Positions 11,088 through 21,589 of a stretch of DNA of 64,000 nt are shown here, piece by piece; positions within the stretch are counted from its first letter, which is position 1, and each line of letters starts with the position of its first letter. The notes under the pieces were generated by a model. The model did not search any database. It saw only the letters and a program-made list of their open reading frames with translations, and had not been told where the DNA came from. Source of the stretch: DATFRY01 sp035489015 (lineage in GTDB: Bacteria > Myxococcota_A > Polyangia > Haliangiales > Haliangiaceae). The position numbers were made by a program, and so were the translations under genes. The stretch lies in assembly GCA_035489015.1 (NCBI GenBank), contig DATHKR010000143.1, positions 1 to 64,000 on the forward strand, in the 5' to 3' direction.

Positions 11088-11702
11088 GTGAAGCTCTACC
11101 AGGGATGGCAATCCTCGGCGTCCTGGCGGGTGCGCTGGGCGCTCGCCCTCAAGCGGGTCGAGTACGACGCGGTGTTCGTGGACGTCGCCAGCGGCGAGCA
11201 CCAGGCCGTTCTCGCCCCGCTCAACCCGATGCTGCAGGTCCCCACCCTCGAGCTGGACGATGGCCGCATCCTGGCCGAGAGCGTGGCGATCATCGAGTGG
11301 CTCGAGGAGACCATCCCGGCGCCGCCGCTCCTGCCCGACGATCCGCTCCGGCGCGCGCGCGCCCGCCAGCTGGTCCAGCTGGTCAACGCCGGCATCCACC
11401 CGCTGCAGAACACGATGGTCCGCAAGGTCCTCTCGCCCGACGACGAGGTGCAGCGGGCCTGGGCGCGCCGGTGGATCGAGCGCGGCCTGGCTGCGTACGA
11501 GACCCACGTCCGGGCCGAGCCCGGGCGCTTCAGCCTCGGCGACCAGATCACGATGGCCGATCTCTACCTCGTCCCCCAGGTCCTCAACGCCGAGCGGTTC
11601 GGCGCCGACGTGTCCGCCTGCGAGCGCGTGCTGGCGATCTACGCGGCCTGCATGGAGACCGAGGAGGCCCGCCGCACGCGGCCGCAGCGGCCGCCGGCCT
11701 GA
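11088..11702 (+). CDS. maiA: Glutathione S-transferase family, maleylacetoacetate isomerase type
   Basis: The 204-residue protein shows the zeta-class GST active-site motif SSASWRVRWAL (family SSxS[WY]RVR). The substrate-side NPMLQVPTLELDDG and ESVAIIEWLEE complete the thioredoxin-like half, and an all-helical C-terminal half carries GDQITMADLYLVPQ. The family isomerises maleylacetoacetate to fumarylacetoacetate in tyrosine breakdown, using glutathione. No other tyrosine-catabolism gene is in the window, so another GST-type reaction is possible. The GTG start has GAGGAGG about 8 bases upstream. TATCGT (11063-11068) could be its -10 hexamer. Confidence 0.82.
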   Translation: MKLYQGWQSSASWRVRWALALKRVEYDAVFVDVASGEHQAVLAPLNPMLQVPTLELDDGRILAESVAIIEWLEETIPAPPLLPDDPLRRARARQLVQLVNAGIHPLQNTMVRKVLSPDDEVQRAWARRWIERGLAAYETHVRAEPGRFSLGDQITMADLYLVPQVLNAERFGADVSACERVLAIYAACMETEEARRTRPQRPPA

Positions 11703-11888
11703 TCGCGACTCACCTCACCTCACCGCGGCCCATCGGGAGATCGCGTTGCTCCGTGAGGGGTGATGGTGACCTCCGCCTGCCGGCCCGACCTGGACAACCG
11801 CACCGTTGCCGAGGCAAGCTGATCTGGTTCGACGGCATGCTCACGCCCGCAGCCGCACGACCGGAGCTCTGCCGCTCGAGGAGATCGC

Positions 11889-13340
11889 GTGAGCCCATCC
11901 CGAAGCAAGATCGACCCGGCGGAGGATCTCGCCTCGATGGACGAGCCAGTTAGCCCGCTCCTCGACCCGCGCAGCGGCGCGCCGCTCGCGCTGCCGTCGA
12001 TCGCACGCGCGGTGCACTGGTACGACCTGGCCCAGCTGGTCGCGCTGGGCGAGGCCGGCGTGATCGACGCCGCCACCGCCGCCGCCTGCCTGCGGATCCT
12101 GCGCGCGGCCGATCCGGACGGCGGCGGCGACGGTCCGCTGGCCGCCGAGGAGCACTGGCACCGGGGCGAGAGCCTGCTCGTCCGCGAGCTCGGCCCCGAG
12201 GGCGGCGGGATGCTGGACGCCGGGCGCAGCAGGCACGACCTGTTCGGGGTGGTGTGGCGAATCCAGACCCGCGAGGCGCTGCTGGCGGTGCTCGAGGCGC
12301 TGGGGTCGTGGCGCGAGGCGCTGCTCGAGGCCGCGAACCGCGGCCTCCACACCGTGTTGCCGGACTTCGCCCGCGGTGAGGGACAGGTGACCACCGTCGG
12401 CCACCAGCTGCACGGCTTCGCCGTCGCCGCCGAGCGCGATCACGCGCGGCTCGAGGCGGCCTTCCTGTCGGTCAACACCAGCCCGGCCGGAGCGGCCGCC
12501 GGGGTCGGCACGCTGTTTCCGATCGACCGGGCTCGGCTGGCCGCCCTGCTCGGCTTCGACGGCACCGCGGCCAACACGCGCGACGCGCTCCACAACGACG
12601 CCATGTGGGAGGCAGCCGGCGCCACCGCCATCCTGGTCGCGAACCTGGTCGGCTTCGCCGATCAGCTGTTCACCTGGCACCGGCTCGGCTTCGTCGACGT
12701 CGCGGATCGCTCGTCCAGCGAGGGGTCGCCGGCGCCCGGCCGGCCAGCGGGCTCCGTCCTCGGGGAGCTGGCCCGCCTCGCCCACGCGCGCACCGGCGGC
12801 CGCGCTCACGTCAACCACCCGGTCGAGGACTGGGACGAGCAGCTGGGCGGCCAGCGCGCGGCGTTCTGGCTGCTCCGCGTGCTGGCCAGCGTGGTCGGCG
12901 ACCTCGAGCTCCACACCAGCGCGATGGCGGAGGCGGCGGCCACCAGCTGGGGTCATCTCGCCGATCTCGGCGCGATCCTGGTGCGCGAGCGCGGCCTGTC
13001 CTGGCGCGCGGCTCATCGGCTGGTCGCGGCGGTGGCGCGGCGCGCCGAGGAGCGCGCGGTCGCCCCGCGCGGGCTGACCGCCGACCTGATCGAGGACTGC
13101 GCCCGCGATCTGCTCGGCCGCCCGGTGCAGGTGGCCAGCGATCAGATCGAGCGCGCCCTCGACGCGGCCGCCCGTGTCGACCGGAGGGCGGTCCTGGGCG
13201 GGCCCAGCCCGCTGGAGATGCGCGCGCAGATCACCGAGGCGCGCTCCCGCCTGGTCGACGAGCGCCGCGAGCTGGCGGTGTGGCGAGGGCGACTGGTCCG
13301 GGTCGAGCCCGGGCTGCGCGACGCCGATCGCGACGGCTGA
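11889..13340 (+). CDS. Argininosuccinate-lyase-like protein (fumarase/aspartase superfamily) with degenerate signature
   Basis: The 483-residue protein follows argininosuccinate lyase along its length: GRSRHDLF (family RSRND), VGHQLHGFAVA (family GxTHLQ), AGVGTLFPIDRARLAALLGFDG and NTRDALHNDAMWEAAGATAILVANL. The catalytic loop GSSxMPxKxNP, however, is replaced by RSSSEGSPAPGRPAGS. The general-base serine is uncertain and the Met, Lys and Asn-Pro are gone. It is therefore either an inactive homologue or a lyase with a changed mechanism. I assign no argH. The GTG start has GAGGAG about 6 bases upstream. The 186 bases before it contain no gene. No arginine-biosynthesis genes are near. Confidence 0.72.
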   Translation: MSPSRSKIDPAEDLASMDEPVSPLLDPRSGAPLALPSIARAVHWYDLAQLVALGEAGVIDAATAAACLRILRAADPDGGGDGPLAAEEHWHRGESLLVRELGPEGGGMLDAGRSRHDLFGVVWRIQTREALLAVLEALGSWREALLEAANRGLHTVLPDFARGEGQVTTVGHQLHGFAVAAERDHARLEAAFLSVNTSPAGAAAGVGTLFPIDRARLAALLGFDGTAANTRDALHNDAMWEAAGATAILVANLVGFADQLFTWHRLGFVDVADRSSSEGSPAPGRPAGSVLGELARLAHARTGGRAHVNHPVEDWDEQLGGQRAAFWLLRVLASVVGDLELHTSAMAEAAATSWGHLADLGAILVRERGLSWRAAHRLVAAVARRAEERAVAPRGLTADLIEDCARDLLGRPVQVASDQIERALDAAARVDRRAVLGGPSPLEMRAQITEARSRLVDERRELAVWRGRLVRVEPGLRDADRDG

Positions 13341-13346
13341 GCCGCC

Positions 13347-14714
13347 TCACCCGAAACAGTGGAACCAGCCGTTGGCGCTGCCCACGTAGATCTTGCCGCC
13401 CACGATGCACGGGGTGGAGTGGGTGCGCTGGCCCATGTCGTACTTCCAGAGCAGCTCGCCCCGCTCGGCGTCGAGCAGGTAGAAGTACGGATCATAGGAG
13501 CCGAACGCGACCTTGCCGTCGACCACCGCCGGCGACGACCAGATCGCATCACCGGCCTTGAACGTCCAGATGACCTTGCCGCTCCTCGCGTCGAGGCAGT
13601 AGAGCAGGCCGTCGTTGCCGCCGATGTAGAGCCGCTCGCCGACCACCGCCGGCGTCGACCACCAGCCGCGCTGGTTGTCGAGCTCCCACACCTTCTTGCC
13701 CTTGCGCGAGCGGTCGAAGCAGCGCAGGTACGGGCTCTCGGTCTCGGCGGCGATGTAGATCCGATCGCCGACCACGACCGGGGAGACGTCGGTGTCGCCG
13801 CCGGTCGACGCCCGCCACTTCTCGGCGCCGGTCGCGGCGTCGGCGCACAGGAGATAGCCGTCGTAGTGCCCGACGTAGATCTCGCCGTCGGCCACCGCCG
13901 GTGACGACTCGATCCCGCCCGAGCCGGGCGGCGCGTGCTTGCCCTCGCCCAGGTCGCGCTTCCAGTGCAAGGAGCCGGTGTCCGGATCGAAGCACTTGAG
14001 AAAGCCGTCCTCGCCGCCGATGTAGAGCTTGTTGCCGACCACGCAGGGGGACGAGTCGCAGTCGCGCCCGGTGTCGTAGCTCCACACCTGCTTGCCGGTC
14101 TTGCCGTCCAGGCAGCGGATGATGTTGTCCACGTTGCCGCTGTAGAGCCGCCCTCGATAGAAGCAGGACGAGCCCTTGAACATCCGGCCGGCCTGGAACT
14201 TCCACACCACCTTCCCGGTGGCGGCGTCGAAGCAGTAGTAGTAGCTGTCCACCGCCCCGATGAAGACACGGCTGCCCCAGCGCAGCGGGTGGCCGGTCCA
14301 GCCGGTCCCCTCCCACTCGTGCGGCTTGCCGGCGCTCTTGCCCATGAACTTGCCGAGCCGGGTGCGCCAGAGCAGCTTTGGTTGCTCGGCCAGCGGCCCG
14401 GTCCCGTAGAACGTGTGGGTCGGGTTGCCGCGGAACATGAGCATGGTCGACTCGGACGCGCTATCGTCGCCCAGGTTCCAGTCCGGGAAGTCGCCGGCCA
14501 GCTCGGCCGGTTCGCTGCCGGTGGCGGGCGGTGGCGCGGTCGGCTCGGTGGCCTCGACCCGCGGCTCGTCCGCGGCCGGCTCGGGCGGCTCGGAAGGCGG
14601 CTCGGCAGGCGGGGCGGTGGCCGCCCCGGGTGTGCGCGTGCGCGGGCCGGCACACCCGATGAGCATCGCGGTCGAGGCCTTGGCGGTCGTGCGCAGGAAG
14701 CGGCGGCGGTCCAT
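13347..14714 (-). CDS. PQQ-like beta-propeller lipoprotein with Tat-type signal
   Basis: The 455-residue protein begins MDRRRFLRTTAKASTAM with a following LIGC lipobox. The double arginine points to Tat export before lipidation. Residues ~22-75 are a Pro/Glu-rich linker. From ~95 on, at least seven PQQ-type blades repeat the pattern xLYIGGxDGxLxCxDAxTGxxxW (for example NKLYIGGEDGFLKCFD and ERLYIGGNDGLLYCLD). Such propellers act as binding scaffolds, as in BamB, or as PQQ dehydrogenases; the metal/PQQ residues of the dehydrogenases were not identified. TAGCGT ends 9 bases before the ATG and may be a leaderless -10. It is downstream of the two GT-C genes. Confidence 0.85.
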   Translation of the reverse strand: MDRRRFLRTTAKASTAMLIGCAGPRTRTPGAATAPPAEPPSEPPEPAADEPRVEATEPTAPPPATGSEPAELAGDFPDWNLGDDSASESTMLMFRGNPTHTFYGTGPLAEQPKLLWRTRLGKFMGKSAGKPHEWEGTGWTGHPLRWGSRVFIGAVDSYYYCFDAATGKVVWKFQAGRMFKGSSCFYRGRLYSGNVDNIIRCLDGKTGKQVWSYDTGRDCDSSPCVVGNKLYIGGEDGFLKCFDPDTGSLHWKRDLGEGKHAPPGSGGIESSPAVADGEIYVGHYDGYLLCADAATGAEKWRASTGGDTDVSPVVVGDRIYIAAETESPYLRCFDRSRKGKKVWELDNQRGWWSTPAVVGERLYIGGNDGLLYCLDARSGKVIWTFKAGDAIWSSPAVVDGKVAFGSYDPYFYLLDAERGELLWKYDMGQRTHSTPCIVGGKIYVGSANGWFHCFG

Positions 14715-14723
14715 CGGGTAGAT

Positions 14724-14729
14724 ACGCTA
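14724..14729 (-). promoter_or_regulatory. Possible -10 hexamer TAGCGT of the propeller lipoprotein gene
   Basis: TAGCGT on the minus strand ends 9 bases before ATG 14714, and no Shine-Dalgarno is seen. The match is modest and no -35 was recognised. Confidence 0.35.
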
Positions 14730-14742
14730 GACCGAACCGCCG

Positions 14743-16793
14743 CTATTTCATACCGCCGCGGGCGGCCGGCTGGGCGGCGCGCTGGTAGACCCGGGCCAGC
14801 GGCGCGCCCTGGGCCTCGACCTCGTGGACCAGGAGCGCGCCGGGCGGCAGCGGGCACGGCCGCCACGGCTCGTAGACAAGGATCCAGTCGGCGTCGGCCG
14901 CGCGGCGAGTCTCGGTCCACAGGTCGCCGCGCAGCCAGGTCAGGTGGCCGGGCCGCACGCAGCCACGGTGGACCCGCGCGCCGGGCGCGGCGTGCTGGTT
15001 GATGTACTCCACCGCGTCGGCCAGGCCCTCGCCCCACCAGCCGACCTCGAAGCGGCGGTCGCGCTCGACCGCGGCCGGGCCGCCGACCTGCTCGCCGTAG
15101 TAGTCGAGGTAGTAGGGGTGGATCCGCCAGCAGACGACGGCCAGGTAGAGGACCAGGACAGCGGCCGCGCCGGCGAACAGGCGCGGCTCGCGCCCCGGGC
15201 CGATTTTCTGGCCCAGCCAGGAAACCATCCAGTCGACGCCGGCCGCGCTGGCCAGCGCGAGCGCGACCAGGGCCGGCAGGATGTAGCGCACCCCGTCCTG
15301 GCGGACCGGCGACAGCGCGACCAGGAGCGGGGCGACCAGCCACAGCCCGACCACCAGCGAGCCGCGCTCGCGCCGGACCGCGGCCCGGCCCAGCCACAGC
15401 GCGGCGCCGAGGAGGACGCCGATCGGCGCGGTGGCGAGGAGGTAGAGCGGGAAGTAGATGAGGGCGGGCGGCCGGTTGGTGATGCGGCCGAGGAACGGCT
15501 CCTCGCCGTGCACGCTGCTGAGCACGCCCCACGCCTCGCCCAGGTGGTGGAACGGCGAGGTCCAAAGGCGCGGCCACAGCGCGAAGCCGACCACCAGCGC
15601 GACGACCGGGATGATCGCGGCGCCGAGGATCAACGTGCGGCGGCGCCGGCCCGGATGCTCGCCGAGGAGCAGGAGCGCGCCGACCAGCGGGGCGAGGAGC
15701 AGGTTGACGAAGCGCGAGAAGACCGCCAGCCCGACCAGCACACCGATCCCGGCGAAGCGGAGCGCGAGCCGGCGGCGCGCGTCCGGCTCGGCCAGCCCGT
15801 CGCTGCCGTCGTGCGCGGCCAGGCAGGCGAGCACCGCCGCGGCCCACAGGAAGACCGCCATCGCCTCGTGGCCGACGATCTGCCCGTGGGCGACGAGGTG
15901 CGGGGAGAGCGCGGCGATGAGGCCGGCGAGGAGGCCCACCCGGGTGGAGAACAGCCGGCGACCGATCGCGACCAGGAGCGCGCACGCCACCGCGACCAGG
16001 AGGGCGGAGACGGCGCGGGCCGGGCCGTAGCCGTCGGCCCACTGCGCCGCGGCGCCCGCGACCAGCTTGGTGACCGGCGGATGCTCGAGGTTCCACCGCC
16101 ACGACGAGGGCCGGAAGTCGAGCGACAGCCAGTTGGTGACGTCGTTGCGCCCGGCCGACCAGTAGACGTCCTCGTCCCAGGTCTGCCCTGCCCCGCCGAG
16201 ATCGAACAGGCGCGCGGCCAGCGCCACCGCGAACACCAGCCCGGCGCAGGCCAGCATGCGGCGATCGGCGCGGCGAAGCGCGTCGAGCGAGAAGGCGAGC
16301 GCGACGCCGGCGACCAGCGCGGCGAGGGCGAGCGCGAAGAGCCCGTCGAGCGGCGAGCTGCCGGCCCAGGCGCCGAACTCGGCCCGCTCGGGCGGCGCGG
16401 GATCCAGCGATGACGGCGGCACGTACTCGAGCGGGCCGCGCCGGCCGGGCGGGTGCCAGAGGAGGCGCGCGCCGGGGGGCGCGGTGAAGCGCACCGCGTG
16501 GGCACCGGCCTCGAACACGACCCGCGCGCTGTTCACGCCGCGGCCGCGCGCGACCTGGCGGCCGTCGACCGCGAGGGTGGCCTCGCCGTCCGGCGACTCG
16601 AAGCCGAGGATGCAGGGGCCCGCGCGCGGGAAGTACCAGCTGCCGTCGTGCGTGATCGGATCGGCCGGCGACGACGACGGCGCGCGCGCCAGGCGATCGA
16701 GCGGATCGCGCGTGACGATCAGCTGGCGCAGGCCGACCAGGCCGGCCGCCGCGCCCGCCGCGACCAGCAGGATCAGCCCGCGCCGGCGCCGGG

Positions 16794-16797
<4 letters not shown>
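14743..16797 (-). CDS. Membrane glycosyltransferase, GT39/ArnT-like (GT-C fold)
   Basis: The protein has 684 residues. After a first TM helix, about 150 residues form a soluble beta-sandwich-like insert. Ten or more TM segments follow. The first loop after the insert carries the GT-C acidic motif in GQTWDEDVYWSAGRND, and EHPPVTKLVAGAAA matches the GT39/ArnT HPP motif. These enzymes move sugars from polyprenyl-phosphate carriers onto lipids or proteins on the outer face of the inner membrane. The ATG overlaps the stop of the upstream GT-C gene by 4 bases (ATGA), so they are coupled. The acceptor is unknown. Confidence 0.85.
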
Positions 16798-18443
<1,646 letters not shown>

Positions 18444-18463
18444 GAGCAGCGGCGGACGTTAGC

Positions 18464-18490
18464 CTTTTTCATCCGCCTGCGTGTAGAGTT
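18464..18490 (+). promoter_or_regulatory. Promoter of the Ser/Thr kinase gene (twin of the one at 22689-22715)
   Basis: CTTTTTC, seven bases, then TGCGTGTAGAGTT. The same two blocks with the same spacing occur before the sulfatase-like gene 4.2 kb downstream. TAGAGT (18484-18489) is the likely -10. It would place transcription start about 8 bases before the GTG start of the kinase. Confidence 0.6.
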
Positions 18491-18503
18491 TTCCCCGGCT
18501 TCC

Positions 18504-20540
18504 GTGAGGGATACCGATCCTCGAATCAGGCGCGGCGCGGAGCGGCTTCAGGAGGGGAGCACCCAGCCGCACGACGGCAAGGCCGACCCGCCCGACGCGC
18601 CGCTGGTCGGTCGCGCGATCGATCGCTACGTCGTGGTCGACCAGATCGGCATGGGCGGGATGGGCGTGGTCTACAAGGCCTACGATCCCGACCTGCGCCG
18701 CCTGGTGGCGGTGAAGCTGCTGCGCGCCGGGGTCGCCGGCGGACGCCACGCCCTCCGGCTCGAGCGCGAGGCCCGCGCGATCGCGCGGCTGGCCCACCCC
18801 AACGTGGTCGCGATCCACGACGTCGGCATGTCCGGCAGCGAGCTCTTCATCGCCATGGAGTACGTCGAGGGGCTGAGCCTGCGCCGCTGGCTGGGCAGCG
18901 AGCCGCGCCCGCTCCACGAGGTGCTCGACGTCTTCCTGCAGGCGGCGCACGGCCTGGCCGCCGCCCACGACGCCGGGGTCGTCCACCGCGACTTCAAGCC
19001 CGACAACGTGCTCATCGGCGACGACGGCCGCGTGCGCGTGCTCGACTTCGGCCTGGCCCGCGCCGCGCGCGGCGAGGACGGCGATGCCGACGACGAGCCG
19101 GCCGTCACCGACGACACCGCGGCCGCCGCGGCGATCGATCGCGCGGCCGGCGAGGTGGCCTGGGTCGAGGGCGATGCGCTGCCGCTCGATCGATCGCTGA
19201 CCCCGACCGGCCACGCGGTCGGCACCCCCCAGTACATGGCGCCCGAGCAGCACCGCGACCAGGACGTCGACGGCCGGGCCGATCAGTACGCCTGGGCCGT
19301 GGTGCTGTACCAGGCGCTCACCCGCCAGCGCCCGTTCGAGGCGCTCGAGTACAAGGACCTCCGCCGCCTGGTCCTCACCGGCCAGGCCCGCCCGTTCCCC
19401 GACAGCGCCGCGGTGCCGCGCTGGCTCGAGCGACTGATCCGCCGCGCCATGTCGGTCGAGCGAGACCAGCGCTACCCGTCGATGCAAGACATCATCGCCG
19501 AGCTCAACGAGGACCGCGAGGCCCTCCGCCGCGCCGCGCTCGACGGCTCGGCCGACCTCGAGGCGATGATCGCCGCCTTCCCGCCGCCCGACCCGATCGC
19601 GCCCGAGGTGCGCCGCCTCCGCGCCCTCCTCGAGGACGCCTGGGACCAGAAGAGCCGCGGCGCCCTGGAACCGGCCATGGAGCAGGCCCTCGCCGTGGCA
19701 GCCGAAGCCTCCGCGATCGACTACCTGCCCCTGCGAGCCGCCAGCCTCTACCTGGTCGGCAACCTCGAGCACCGCATGGGCAACGCCGTCCCGGCGCGAG
19801 CCACCCTGCTCGCCGCAGCAAGAGCGGCGGCCCTGGCCGGCGACGACTGGCAGATCGCAAACACCTGGGTGTTCCTGGTCCTCGTCCTGGGCACCGGCCT
19901 CGGCCGCACCGACGAGGCCGAAGCGATCGCCGAGGTCGCCGAGGTCGCCCTCGCCCGCGTCGGAGAGAACGCATCCCTCCGCTCGCGCCTGAACAACTAT
20001 CGAGCCGCCAGCCTGGCCGCCGGCGGCCGCCACGAGGAGGCCGCCGCCGCGGTGGCCCGAGCGGTCGCCCTCGACGAGATCACCCACGGCCCCGGCCACT
20101 GGTTCGTCGTCGTCTCCCTCCTCAACCTCGTGGAGACCTGGCTCGACGCCGGCCAGCCAGCCCGGGCCCGCCCGCCCCTCGAGCGAGCCGTCGCCATCTG
20201 CCGCCCCGACGATCCACCCCCGACCGCCTCCCGCACCCGCTGCCTCGCCCTCGCCGGCCGCGCCCTGGCCGCCGAGGGCAACCTCCCCGCCGCCGAGATC
20301 ATCCTCGAGCGATCCATCGCCCTCTGGGAAAAACTCCCCGGCCGCGGCCGAGCCCTCGCCGACGCCCTCGTCGACCTCGCCGCCTGCCACCGCCTACGAG
20401 GCGACCTCCCCGGCGCGCGCGCGCTCGTCGAACGAGCCGCCACCGTCCTCCGGACCGCCCCCGATCGCCGAGTCCACACCCGCCTCACCGCCGAACGCAC
20501 CCGGCTCGACCGCCCGTCGCCAGGCCCCGGCGCCGGCTGA
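18504..20540 (+). CDS. Cytoplasmic Ser/Thr protein kinase with C-terminal TPR-like helices
   Basis: The 678-residue kinase domain has the P-loop QIGMGGMGVVYKA, the VAVK lysine, HRDFKPDN (HRDLKPEN type), DFG in VLDFGLARA, and GTPQYMAPEQ. Between DFG and APE an acidic insertion of about 50 residues lengthens the activation loop. From ~residue 350 to the end the protein is helical with TPR-like repeats. There is no TM segment, unlike most myxobacterial kinases, so it should act in the cytoplasm. GTG 18504 was chosen because of the promoter immediately upstream; the frame stays open further upstream but covers the divergent gene. The last ~20 codons recur as a second copy at 21837-21890. Confidence 0.87.
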   Translation: MRDTDPRIRRGAERLQEGSTQPHDGKADPPDAPLVGRAIDRYVVVDQIGMGGMGVVYKAYDPDLRRLVAVKLLRAGVAGGRHALRLEREARAIARLAHPNVVAIHDVGMSGSELFIAMEYVEGLSLRRWLGSEPRPLHEVLDVFLQAAHGLAAAHDAGVVHRDFKPDNVLIGDDGRVRVLDFGLARAARGEDGDADDEPAVTDDTAAAAAIDRAAGEVAWVEGDALPLDRSLTPTGHAVGTPQYMAPEQHRDQDVDGRADQYAWAVVLYQALTRQRPFEALEYKDLRRLVLTGQARPFPDSAAVPRWLERLIRRAMSVERDQRYPSMQDIIAELNEDREALRRAALDGSADLEAMIAAFPPPDPIAPEVRRLRALLEDAWDQKSRGALEPAMEQALAVAAEASAIDYLPLRAASLYLVGNLEHRMGNAVPARATLLAAARAAALAGDDWQIANTWVFLVLVLGTGLGRTDEAEAIAEVAEVALARVGENASLRSRLNNYRAASLAAGGRHEEAAAAVARAVALDEITHGPGHWFVVVSLLNLVETWLDAGQPARARPPLERAVAICRPDDPPPTASRTRCLALAGRALAAEGNLPAAEIILERSIALWEKLPGRGRALADALVDLAACHRLRGDLPGARALVERAATVLRTAPDRRVHTRLTAERTRLDRPSPGPGAG

Positions 20541-20560
20541 GCCACGCGGCCGGACAGCGG

Positions 20561-20596
20561 GCGAGCCAGGCGAGGCGGGCGAGCCAGGCGAGGCGG
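20561..20596 (+). repeat. Perfect 18-base tandem duplication
   Basis: GCGAGCCAGGCGAGGCGG occurs twice without a gap, 20 bases after the kinase stop codon. This is a recent slippage or duplication event at the edge of the repeat-rich spacer. Confidence 0.9.
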
Positions 20597-20674
20597 CCGA
20601 CCGGCCGACCGGGCGCAAGGGTCCACAGCGGCAAGGCGGCACGAGCGAGCCCCTGACCGCCGAGGCCCGCGCTC

Positions 20675-20700
20675 CGATGTCCGCTCTATCAAGACAGCGC
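20675..20700 (+). repeat. Spacer repeat, copy 1 (plus orientation)
   Basis: GATGTCCGCTCTATCAAG followed by ACAGCGC. One of the two best matches to the element; the other is copy 4. Confidence 0.8.
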
Positions 20701-20756
20701 GCGACGACCGCTCCCGGGGAGCGACCCGATGCCGGCCAGGCCGGGACGCCGAGCCT

Positions 20757-20777
20757 GATGTCCGCTCTTTCAGGGCA
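20757..20777 (+). repeat. Spacer repeat, copy 2 (plus orientation)
   Basis: GATGTCCGCTCTTTCAGG: the first 12 bases are identical to copy 1 and the rest is diverged. Confidence 0.7.
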
Positions 20778-20810
20778 CCGCCCCGGTGCCGCGCCGCCGG
20801 GCATTCGCTC

Positions 20811-20833
20811 GATGCCCGCGCCATCAAGGCTGA
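20811..20833 (+). repeat. Spacer repeat, copy 3 (plus orientation, diverged)
   Basis: GATGCCCGCGCCATCAAGG: two-thirds identical to copy 1, keeping ATCAAG at the same offset. Confidence 0.55.
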
Positions 20834-20919
20834 ACACGATGGCCGCTCCCTCCCCACGCAGCCCGATCGCCGTCCGGGCGGAGCCAGCTGTCCACTCTGT
20901 CCGAGCGTCCGACGGAGCC

Positions 20920-20944
20920 GATGTCCGCTCTATCAAGACAGAGC
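20920..20944 (+). repeat. Spacer repeat, copy 4 (plus orientation)
   Basis: GATGTCCGCTCTATCAAG followed by ACAGAGC. The inner part can pair GCTCT with AGAGC around an 8-base loop. Confidence 0.8.
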
Positions 20945-20996
20945 CCGACGGCCACTCCGTCCGGACAGAGTCCGGTGGCCCCCAGAGGCCGCGCGT

Positions 20997-21016
20997 GATG
21001 TCCGCTCTGCCGATGC
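20997..21016 (+). repeat. Spacer repeat, copy 5 (plus orientation, 5' half only)
   Basis: GATGTCCGCTCTGCCGATGC: identical to the element for 12 bases, then diverged. It abuts copy 6 almost directly. Confidence 0.65.
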
Positions 21017-21020
21017 GCTC

Positions 21021-21045
21021 GATGTCCGCTCAATCAAGTCAGAGC
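21021..21045 (+). repeat. Spacer repeat, copy 6 (plus orientation)
   Basis: GATGTCCGCTCAATCAAG followed by TCAGAGC. The next bases (GATCAAGGCAGAGC, 21048-21061) look like another partial copy. Confidence 0.75.
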
Positions 21046-21570
21046 TCGATCAAGGCAGAGCTCGATGTTGATGCACTCTGCCGATGCTCGGCGGCTGATC
21101 GGATGCAGAGCTCGGCGTCCCGGCCCGTCATCCACCCGCAGGTGCGGGGTCGGGCTGCCCCCTGGACCGAGGGCTGCCCGGGCAGTCCGCTCTGATCTGC
21201 ATCGCGCGGCGCGGCCTTCAGGCGGGCGACGTGCGAGCTCCGGCTCGGCCCCCTGTGCCGGCCCGGAAGGGACGTCGATGGTTGCCTCGGGGCCGAGGCG
21301 ATGCCGGCTCGCACGGCCGGGGCGCACATCGATGCTCGCCTCGGCGAGGGCATCCGACGGCCGCGCGGCAGCGTCCCGGTTGGGATGTCGGCCCGTGACC
21401 ACGCCTGCACGGACGGCTCGAGCGCCATGCACCGACCGGCCCGTCGCAAGAGCAACCCCCAGGACCGACCTCATCACCAGCGCGGGTCGCTTCCTCGTCT
21501 CGACGCCGCCTCCGGGCTGGCCTCCTCCTCTGGCCGGCGCGGCCCGCGCAGCCGGCGGACATCGCGCCCT

Positions 21571-21589
21571 CTTGATTGAGCGGACATCG
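21571..21589 (-). repeat. Spacer repeat, copy 7 (minus orientation)
   Basis: The minus strand reads CGATGTCCGCTCAATCAAG, matching copy 6 for 19 bases. A partial minus copy (GCGATGTCCGCCGGC) lies next to it at 21552-21566, and a weaker one (GCAATGTCCGCC) at 21714-21725. Confidence 0.75.

Noticed and set aside
11889..13340. Plain annotation as argH
   Set aside because: The catalytic signature is lost, so the standard reaction cannot be assumed.
20677..21195. A 172-codon plus-strand protein rich in MSALS-like repeats
   Set aside because: The repeats fall in different frames, the composition is Arg/Ala/Pro/Ser-biased as in shadow frames, and no Shine-Dalgarno or family match is seen.
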